From positions 1 to 8,533 of the forward strand of contig JAGGTX010000026.1 of assembly GCA_021163525.1 (NCBI GenBank): a DNA stretch of 8,533 nucleotides. Reading direction: 5' to 3'. The translations under genes and the position numbers were made by a program. The notes below the pieces were generated by a model that saw nothing but the letters and a program-made list of their open reading frames with translations, was not told where the DNA came from and ran no database searches. Each line of letters begins with the position of its first letter. The stretch's first letter is position 1. The stretch comes from Caldifarciminota bacterium (lineage in GTDB: Bacteria; Hydrothermota; UBA3072; B12-G15). Below are positions 1 through 5,330 of this stretch, in pieces.

Positions 1-1
1 A

Positions 2-1696
2 AGGAAGATGTTCAGAAGGGCAATGATATGGGCGAGAAGGATTGATATGAAGAGGCTTGCAGAGATACTGGGGATGTATTCTGCCCTTTTCTCCATGGCA
101 GGTGATTTGGAACATGCAATCTACTACCTGAGAAGAGCAAGAAGCATCCACAGTAAAATTGAAGATAAAGAAGGAGAGGCAAGGGCTCTCACAAGCATGG
201 GAACAGTATTCATGCAAAGGGGTGAATTTGATAGGGCAATTTCAAGTTTCAGAGAGGCACTGAAAATTGCGCTGAAGTATAACATCCTTGATATAGCAGG
301 GGTTATCTACACGAATCTGGGAAGAGTAGGTGAAATGAGAGGGTGTCTATCAGAGGCAAGGGAGAACTACACACTTGCACTTGATATATGGAAGAAACTG
401 AGACACAAGGGATGGAAGGCCAGAATCTTCCTTAACCTGGGAGTGGTATCTGGTAAGGCTGGAAACTTTGACGAGGCAACTCAGTATCTTGAAAATGCCA
501 TGAAACTGTTTGAAGAGATAGGTGATAGGGATGGGATTGCAAGGACAAGGATGAACATGGGAATTGTTGAGATGAGCATGGGAAATCTTGAAAAGAGCCT
601 TGACCTTTACAGGGACGCAGAAACATACTTCCGCGAACAGGGAATATTTGACCAACTGGGAGTTGTGAAGGCAAATATTGGAGAGGTGTGGGAGAAGAAG
701 GGAGAACTGAAACTTGCCCACCAGTTTTATACAGAGGCACTTGAACTTGCAAGAAAGACAGGGAATACAGCATTCGGAACATACCTGTTCCTGAAGATAG
801 GACAGATTCACTACTGGTGGGGAAGGCCTGTTGATGCGGTTGACCACTTTAATCGTGCAGGTGAACTTGCAGGGAAGATAGGGATAAATGACTTTAAACT
901 GGATGCAGAACAGTTTATTGCAAGGGTCTTCACCCAGGTGGGAATGGACAGGGAGGCTGGAGAAATCCTTGATGGATTGAACCCTGAAGCAACTGGAAAC
1001 CCTGAGGTAAAGGGAAGAATCCTTGAAACAATGGGGATTTACTCAATCCACATGGGTGATTATCAAAAGGGTATCGCAATCGGGGAGAGGCTTATAAAGG
1101 GTGGGGAGATGCTGAACATACCGGAGATGAAGGCATCAGGCTTGATGCTAAAGATAAGTGCAAAGTCTTCTATGGGAGAGAACCTTTCAGAGGAGGTGGG
1201 TGAACTTGATAGTATAATGCGGATACTTGAAGTGCCATATATCAGGCTTTATGTTACCTCAATAATGGGAAGGATATACTTTAATATGGGTGATTTCACC
1301 AGTGGGTTCAGTGTTCTTGAGAATGGAATTAAGGTGGCCGAGGTGAAAGGGATTCTCCTCCCCATCCTCCCCATGCTCCACACACTGATTGAGAATTACC
1401 TCCTCATAGGTAAAGAGGATGAGGCGATTGAGAGGGTTGAGAAGGGGCTTTCAATCATTAAAAGGAGCCTTGAGGGGATGAATGAAAGGATGGCAAATGC
1501 CTTTTTGAAAACCCATAATGTCATGGATATTATTGGGGATGGGGTTAAAATCTTCACAGAGAAGGGTAATATACCCCTTCTTATAGATTTTGTTAAAAAG
1601 GTTCCTGAACAGTTAAAAAAGGATGTGATTGGCAGGATAGAAAATCTTAACCCTACCCTGTATCAACAGATTGAAGATGCAGTGAAAGAAGGATAA
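2..1696 (+). CDS. TPR-repeat protein, C-terminal part (5' end beyond the window)
   Basis: The frame is open to the left edge, so the protein probably starts upstream. The first ATG in view is at 8, but it has no usable ribosome binding site. From that ATG, 562 residues are visible. They are almost wholly tetratricopeptide repeats with a strict 40-residue period: the helix-A/helix-B turn glycine recurs at residues 32, 72, 112, 152, 192, 232 and 272 (RGEF, AGNF, MGNL, KGEL, WGRP turns). Looser repeats follow at about 310, 350, 428 and 468. Forty-residue TPRs are typical of the scaffold or sensor ends of MalT/LGN-type and STAND regulators, where they bind partner proteins or ligands. There is no signal peptide or membrane segment in the visible part, so it is probably cytoplasmic. 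The last 60 residues are not TPR-like. The family (TPR) is certain and the function is not known. It may be the tail of a GGDEF/ATPase/TPR protein like the one at the right edge, which is inference. Confidence 0.85.
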   Translation, partial: RKMFRRAMIWARRIDMKRLAEILGMYSALFSMAGDLEHAIYYLRRARSIHSKIEDKEGEARALTSMGTVFMQRGEFDRAISSFREALKIALKYNILDIAGVIYTNLGRVGEMRGCLSEARENYTLALDIWKKLRHKGWKARIFLNLGVVSGKAGNFDEATQYLENAMKLFEEIGDRDGIARTRMNMGIVEMSMGNLEKSLDLYRDAETYFREQGIFDQLGVVKANIGEVWEKKGELKLAHQFYTEALELARKTGNTAFGTYLFLKIGQIHYWWGRPVDAVDHFNRAGELAGKIGINDFKLDAEQFIARVFTQVGMDREAGEILDGLNPEATGNPEVKGRILETMGIYSIHMGDYQKGIAIGERLIKGGEMLNIPEMKASGLMLKISAKSSMGENLSEEVGELDSIMRILEVPYIRLYVTSIMGRIYFNMGDFTSGFSVLENGIKVAEVKGILLPILPMLHTLIENYLLIGKEDEAIERVEKGLSIIKRSLEGMNERMANAFLKTHNVMDIIGDGVKIFTEKGNIPLLIDFVKKVPEQLKKDVIGRIENLNPTLYQQIEDAVKEG

Positions 1697-1700
1697 CTAA

Positions 1701-3554
1701 TTATTTCAAAACAGATATCTTTTCAACCACCCTGTTGTTCTGGTCTGATAGGAAGTAAATACCCGATGGTAACATGGATTTAAGGTTCCAGTGGCCTGGT
1801 TTTAATATTGTAATCACCCTTCCTGCTGCATCAAGGAGTTTGTATTCATCACCTGTTACCAGCATGCCTGTTGCAAAGTCCCATGCGATGGCTGTCTGCT
1901 TGATAAATGGAATTCTCATTGACCACACCACATGAACCTTCCCATTGATTTCAGCAATACCCTGATACCGGTAAATAAGCCCTTCTTTCACATCTGTATC
2001 AAAGTAAACAATAGGCTGCCCTGTGAATACAGTTTCCATCAACACCCTGGAGTCAGGTTCAACCCTCTTCAAAGTAATACCTGTTCCAGGTGGTAGTTTA
2101 AGGTTCATAAGGAGGACTATACCATTGTGTTCAATACGGGTTGTAAGTACCATGCTTTGAGAATAAAGGTAGTTTCCACCACCACTGAAATGGATAAGGC
2201 TGTCCAGTGTTGCCTGCCTGGTCTTTTCCTCCCTTATACCTGACCATGGGAAGCCAAGGAATGTTGTCCTTGCACCATTTGCCCTTCCTTCATCCATATA
2301 TCTATAAGAAATCCCTGCACAGCGACCCTTTGCAGAGTAATACTCAAAAACAGGGAACGAAGGTGTTATGGAATCAATAACAGATGGATGTTCACCATAT
2401 GTTGCGTCGTATGGAGAGCTTAGGCCGGATAGGAAGTTAAGCCCATGGATTTCCTCTGGAGGATATGATGCCTGCCCCAGATATTCAACCCTGAAGTAGT
2501 CTTCAAGAAAACCAATTGCACCTATTGATTCAAGGTCAGGTGCTATGCTGTCACCTATGAGCATGAACCTCCCACCAAAGCTCAGATATGCCTTTATCTC
2601 ATCTATATCCTCTCCTATGGTGCGACGATTATCAGCGCCACAGTCCCAGATAACGATTGCATACTTACACATGGATCCATAGGCCGGTCCAGCCTCATTC
2701 TGGGAAACATACCAGGTATCATATGGCTTCTCCAGGGTCTGGAGGTCTCTCAGCAGAACCTCTGAATCCATGTAATTATCTGTGTAATAGTCATCCCTCA
2801 CAAGGAGGATCCTTGGCCATCCAAAGTAAGCAAGCATCCTCAAGAGGCAGGTTGCCCTGTATATGGAATCAGGAACACTACCAGTTGACTGGAGTGCACC
2901 AAAGACCACAGAGGAGGTTAATGTCCTGTAAGGGGAGGCTTTGAAATTACCATACCCATATCCAACCGCAGCAGCCCAGTATGCCTTCCCCCTTCCTACA
3001 CCAATAAAGAAGGTATCAGCCTGACCACCATAACTCTCGTCTGCCTGTATATCATCAACAGAACTGTCTGGTTCAGTCCCAAAGGGATAGTCAAATTCCA
3101 TCCCCTCAACAGGGGTTCCCTCCTGACCAAATACTGTATCTATGTTCCCCACAGGATTTCCATCAAAGTGAGAGTAGGAACCAAAACGCAGAACAAAATC
3201 AGGGTCAATTTCGGAGTAGTTGTAAACAACATTGTTGCCCTCAAGATAAACAGAATGACCAATGTTAAGATAACCCCTTATTAAGTTTCTTTCCTTCTCA
3301 GGTATGAAATCACCATCCCTCCATCCATTCACTATGAAGAGGATGTCGTAATCTGCAAGTGTGGCAGAATCAGGAAGTGATGGGGTAACTTCAGGGTCTA
3401 TTCCAATGAACCTCAATGCCCTCACAAGGTTGTATTCAACACCGACCCTCCGGTCCAATTCAGGGTCCTTGAATGTTTGACCACCATCATTGTCCCATAC
3501 CAGAACATTGGGTGGCCAAGTTATGGAAATTATTAAAAAAATTATCTGCTGCAT
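1701..3554 (-). CDS. Secreted protein, two Rossmann-like modules and a T9SS-like C-terminal tail
   Basis: This 617-residue exported protein is of unknown function. A short hydrophobic N-terminus (IIFLIISI) resembles a signal peptide. Residues about 15-244 and 247-457 look like a tandem duplication of one alpha/beta fold. Each copy opens with a hydrophobic strand ending in acidic residues (NVLVWDND; RILLVRDD), then a strand after YD/YA (YDILFIVNG; YAIVIWDCG), then a helix-strand unit (IRGYLNIGHSVYLEG; IKAYLSFGGRFMLIG), and both close with similar helices. The pattern resembles ThuA or glutamine-amidotransferase-like domains, with no catalytic triad that I can assign. A beta-rich linker follows (about 462-552). 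The tail at about 560-617 (LLDAAGRVI...W.L...LPSGIYFL...VVEKISVLK) matches the shape of Por/T9SS type A sorting domains. The start at 3554 has a perfect AAGGAGGT 4 nt upstream. An in-frame ATG at 3578 would add the basic residues MKKRKEVK, a better signal-peptide n-region, but it has no ribosome binding site. The gene is monocistronic in the window. Confidence 0.72.
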   Translation of the reverse strand: MQQIIFLIISITWPPNVLVWDNDGGQTFKDPELDRRVGVEYNLVRALRFIGIDPEVTPSLPDSATLADYDILFIVNGWRDGDFIPEKERNLIRGYLNIGHSVYLEGNNVVYNYSEIDPDFVLRFGSYSHFDGNPVGNIDTVFGQEGTPVEGMEFDYPFGTEPDSSVDDIQADESYGGQADTFFIGVGRGKAYWAAAVGYGYGNFKASPYRTLTSSVVFGALQSTGSVPDSIYRATCLLRMLAYFGWPRILLVRDDYYTDNYMDSEVLLRDLQTLEKPYDTWYVSQNEAGPAYGSMCKYAIVIWDCGADNRRTIGEDIDEIKAYLSFGGRFMLIGDSIAPDLESIGAIGFLEDYFRVEYLGQASYPPEEIHGLNFLSGLSSPYDATYGEHPSVIDSITPSFPVFEYYSAKGRCAGISYRYMDEGRANGARTTFLGFPWSGIREEKTRQATLDSLIHFSGGGNYLYSQSMVLTTRIEHNGIVLLMNLKLPPGTGITLKRVEPDSRVLMETVFTGQPIVYFDTDVKEGLIYRYQGIAEINGKVHVVWSMRIPFIKQTAIAWDFATGMLVTGDEYKLLDAAGRVITILKPGHWNLKSMLPSGIYFLSDQNNRVVEKISVLK

Positions 3555-3558
3555 TTTT

Positions 3559-3566
3559 ACCTCCTT
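3559..3566 (-). promoter_or_regulatory. Shine-Dalgarno AAGGAGGT deciding the start of the secreted protein
   Basis: Read on the minus strand, AAGGAGGT lies 4 nt before the ATG at 3554. This eight-base match to the anti-Shine-Dalgarno sequence favours that ATG over the in-frame ATG at 3578. Confidence 0.75.
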
Positions 3567-3583
3567 CCTTTTCTTCATTTTAT

Positions 3584-3612
3584 ATTATACAAAATTTGTT
3601 CCAGAGCAACCT
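3584..3612 (-). promoter_or_regulatory. Promoter of the secreted-protein gene, perfect -10
   Basis: On the minus strand a perfect TATAAT occupies 3589-3584. The -35 region is poor: AGGTTG lies at 17 bp spacing and TTGCTC at 14 bp. Transcription would begin near 3577-3578. That gives a leader of about 23 nt carrying the Shine-Dalgarno sequence for the ATG at 3554, or a nearly leaderless start at 3578. Confidence 0.5.
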
Positions 3613-3686
3613 GAAAATTAACAAACTGGCACTCAATAAAATGTGTAATATTAAGTAAAATGAATGTAGAAAAAAATTCCAATCAC

Positions 3687-3702
3687 TTGAAAAAAATTTC
3701 AA
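3687..3702. repeat. Inverted repeat TTGAAA-N4-TTTCAA over the -35 box
   Basis: Perfect 6-bp arms are separated by AAAA and lie exactly over the -35 element of the promoter at 3687-3714. A repressor bound here would block the hydrogenase-protease promoter. The composition is very AT-rich, so a chance palindrome is a real alternative. Confidence 0.35.
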
Positions 3703-3714
3703 ATTTAGTTTAAT
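3687..3714 (+). promoter_or_regulatory. Promoter of the hydrogenase-protease gene, leaderless geometry
   Basis: The -35 TTGAAA (3687-3692; 5 of 6 to consensus) is separated by 16 bp from the -10 TTTAAT (3709-3714; 5 of 6, though the mismatch is at the important second position). The predicted start site, 6-7 nt downstream, falls on the A of the ATG at 3721. There is no Shine-Dalgarno sequence before that ATG; the bases there read ACTCCT. The promoter would therefore give a leaderless mRNA. Confidence 0.5.
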
Positions 3715-3720
3715 ACTCCT

Positions 3721-4173
3721 ATGGTTGATTTTAACACTTTGCTGAAGGGCAAAATCGTGGCTGTGGGTATAGGAAACCCATTGAGGGAGGATGATTATAT
3801 AGGTTGCTATATTGCAGAAAACTTGAAGGATACAGTTGTGTCTTTCAATGTGGAGGTTAATCCCGAGGTTTATATTGATGATATTGTGAACGAGGAGCCG
3901 GATACCGTCATTGTATTTGATGCTGCTGATTTTGGAGGAAAGCCAGGTGAAGTAAGATTGATTGAAGAAGAAAATATAGAGAGGTTCACACTCTCATCCC
4001 ATACCATTCCCATATCATTTTTTATACATCTCCTTAAAATGAAAACTTCAGCAGATATATACATCATAGGTGTCCAGCCTGAATCAACAGGATATAGGGA
4101 GGGTCTTTCTGATATACTCAGGAAAACAGGTGATTTTATTCTGAATAAAATAAGAGAAACGCTGAAGAAATAA
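3721..4173 (+). CDS. hycI: HycI-type [NiFe]-hydrogenase maturation endopeptidase
   Basis: This 150-residue protein is in the usual size range for the family. Members check that nickel has been inserted into the large subunit of a [NiFe] hydrogenase, then remove its C-terminal peptide so that the active site closes. The glycine/aspartate motif GIGNPLREDDYIG is at 16-28, VIVFDAADFGGKPGEV at 63-78 and SSHTIPISFF at 92-101. By alignment from memory with E. coli HycI, the nickel-sensing residues are Asp25, Asp67 and His94, all present. The stretch IIGVQPESTG (115-124) also matches HycI (GIQPDIVG). This subtype usually serves group 4 (Ech/formate-hydrogenlyase-like) or group 3 enzymes. No hydrogenase subunit or Hyp gene is visible in the window, so the target must be encoded elsewhere. 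The gene is divergent from the secreted-protein gene, has its own promoter, and probably has a leaderless start. Confidence 0.92.
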   Translation: MVDFNTLLKGKIVAVGIGNPLREDDYIGCYIAENLKDTVVSFNVEVNPEVYIDDIVNEEPDTVIVFDAADFGGKPGEVRLIEEENIERFTLSSHTIPISFFIHLLKMKTSADIYIIGVQPESTGYREGLSDILRKTGDFILNKIRETLKK

Positions 4174-4193
4174 GGGGCTTTTCCCCGGACGGG
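4174..4193 (+). terminator. Weak GC-rich hairpin after the hydrogenase-protease gene
   Basis: Directly after the stop codon, GGGG (4174-4177) can pair with CCCC (4183-4186) across a CTTTT loop. The same C run can instead pair with GGG at 4191-4193, followed by TTATTTA. The stems are only 3-4 bp and no proper T tract follows, so an intrinsic terminator is possible but not secure. Confidence 0.3.
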
Positions 4194-4202
4194 TTATTTA
4201 AC

Positions 4203-4231
4203 TTGACATAATTTACTCATCAATATACTAT
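4203..4231 (+). promoter_or_regulatory. Promoter of the ridA-dapF-guaB-GGDEF operon
   Basis: A perfect -35 TTGACA (4203-4208) is followed by either TATACT (4224-4229, 15 bp spacer) or TACTAT (4226-4231, 17 bp spacer). It sits just ahead of a strong ribosome binding site, and no other strong promoter is seen before the window end. The leader would be only about 13 nt. Confidence 0.6.
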
Positions 4232-4239
4232 TGGAACAC

Positions 4240-4246
4240 GGAGGTG
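4240..4246 (+). promoter_or_regulatory. Shine-Dalgarno GGAGGTG for ridA
   Basis: GGAGGTG ends 3 nt before the ATG at 4250. It overlaps an in-frame GTG at 4244, which therefore cannot be the start. Confidence 0.8.
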
Positions 4247-4249
4247 GTT

Positions 4250-4627
4250 ATGAAGAAAAAGATTGAAACAGGAAGGGCTCCATCTGCAATAGGCCCATAT
4301 TCTCAAGGTGTATGGTATAATGACCTGATTTTTGTCTCAGGCCAGATTCCCATTGTCCCTGAAACAGGGGAGGTGATTAAGGGTGATGTGAAAAGGGCCA
4401 CAGAGCAAGTTCTGATGAATATAAAGAACATCCTTGAAAGTGCAGGTTCTGGTATGGATAAGGTGCTCATGGCTACCATTTATCTGGTGGATATGGATGA
4501 TTTCCCCATTGTGAATGAAGTTTACAGCGGTTTTTTTGCTGAACCCTATCCAGCAAGGGCTACGGTTGGTGTGAACAAACTTCCAAAGGATGTTGATATT
4601 GAAATAAGTGTGATTGCACATGTCTGA
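4250..4627 (+). CDS. ridA: RidA family enamine/imine deaminase
   Basis: The protein has 125 residues, the standard length for RidA (YjgF/YER057c/UK114). RidA is a cytoplasmic homotrimer that hydrolyses reactive enamine/imine intermediates such as 2-aminoacrylate, released by PLP-dependent dehydratases, to ketoacid and ammonia. The family signature is complete: PSAIGPYSQG at 11-20, FVSGQIP at 28-34, and PARATVGV at 101-108 with Arg103, equivalent to E. coli Arg105, which holds the substrate carboxylate. IEISVIA at 117-123 carries Glu118 (E. coli Glu120). With these residues it is likely an active deaminase and not a non-RidA subfamily member. The start is fixed by GGAGGTG. It is the first gene of the operon, and its last codons overlap dapF by 8 nt. 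Confidence 0.97.
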   Translation: MKKKIETGRAPSAIGPYSQGVWYNDLIFVSGQIPIVPETGEVIKGDVKRATEQVLMNIKNILESAGSGMDKVLMATIYLVDMDDFPIVNEVYSGFFAEPYPARATVGVNKLPKDVDIEISVIAHV

Positions 4628-5330
4628 ATTTAATTTTGTTAAGGCTGTTGTGTGTGGAAATGACTTTGTGATTGTGGAGGGAGATGTGGAACCTCAGGTT
4701 ATTCCCTCTGTGCTTGACAGACATTTTGGTATTGGGGGGGACGGAATCATACTGTTTGAAGAGAATAGGATGAGATTTTTTAATCCTGATGGGAAGAAGG
4801 CCGAATTTTGCGGTAATGGAACCCTTGCGCTCTCCATTTTATTGCTTAACAGGGGGGATAATGTTGATTTTATAGTCACGGATGCTGGAAGGGTTGAGTT
4901 GAATAAAGATGAAAAACTCTTTATAAGGCTCCCTGACCCCGTGGTGATAATGGAAGAACCACTTATTATTCAGGTGGGTGTTCCCCATCTTTTGATTCCC
5001 GTTGATAACCTTGAAAGGGTTGATGTGAAGGGAGAAGGAAGAAGATACACCAATACACTGCAGAACGGAAACAATGTTGACTGGATTGAGATGATGGATC
5101 ATGGAATAAAAATAAGGACATATGAAAGGGGGGTTGAGGATGAAACCCTTTCATGTGGGAGTGGTGTTGGTGCGGCTGGATACTGGTATTCACAGATTAC
5201 AGGAAAGGAAAGGTTTAAGGTGAGAACAAAGGGGGGTGAGTATCAGGTTTTAATCCAGAATGGCATCTGGATTTCAGCGCCTGTATCCTTCCCATTCCAT
5301 GGAATATACAGAGGAGGGAATGGTGTTTGA
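4620..5330 (+). CDS. dapF: Diaminopimelate epimerase (DapF) or DapF-like racemase, short form
   Basis: DapF converts LL- to meso-diaminopimelate without cofactor, using two cysteines, for lysine and peptidoglycan synthesis. Both are present: Cys64 in FCGNG (63-67) and Cys179 in ETLSCGSG (175-182). Other family motifs are GNDF (13-16), HFGIGGDG (35-42), RFFNPDG (52-58), GVPH (120-123), N-V-D-W (152-155) and IRTYERGVEDET (165-176). At 236 residues it is shorter than the usual 270-280. Two features are unusual. The segment before GNDF is KAVVC instead of the common K-x-H-G-x, placing a third cysteine (Cys12) there. The residue after CGNG-x is Leu (CGNGTL), where Arg is usual. It may still be a normal DapF; a related cofactor-independent amino-acid racemase is the alternative. 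The ATG at 4620 lies inside ridA with only a weak ribosome binding site, so translation is probably coupled; a TTG at 4614 is less likely. Confidence 0.88.
   Translation: MSEFNFVKAVVCGNDFVIVEGDVEPQVIPSVLDRHFGIGGDGIILFEENRMRFFNPDGKKAEFCGNGTLALSILLLNRGDNVDFIVTDAGRVELNKDEKLFIRLPDPVVIMEEPLIIQVGVPHLLIPVDNLERVDVKGEGRRYTNTLQNGNNVDWIEMMDHGIKIRTYERGVEDETLSCGSGVGAAGYWYSQITGKERFKVRTKGGEYQVLIQNGIWISAPVSFPFHGIYRGGNGV
5312..5318 (+). promoter_or_regulatory. Shine-Dalgarno AGGAGGG for guaB, inside dapF
   Basis: AGGAGGG is read within the last codons of dapF. It is only 1 nt from the ATG at 5320 but 4 nt from an in-frame GTG at 5323. Either codon may therefore be used; the choice changes the protein by one residue. 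Confidence 0.6.

Noticed and set aside
350..847. A 165-codon minus-strand frame opposite the TPR gene
   Set aside because: The protein is rich in Cys, Ser and His in a way typical of antisense of a TPR gene. It follows the repeat period and has no start signals.
2657..2944. A 95-codon plus-strand frame inside the secreted-protein gene
   Set aside because: No recognisable motif or ribosome binding site; the opposite strand codes convincingly through the whole stretch.
3579..3720. A riboswitch or small RNA in the divergent intergenic region
   Set aside because: The 142 bp are AT-rich with no stable stems beyond the 6-bp palindrome, and both predicted transcripts start almost at the coding sequence.
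4244..4249. GTG at 4244 as the ridA start
   Set aside because: It lies within the Shine-Dalgarno sequence that serves the ATG at 4250, and RidA proteins do not have the extra residues.
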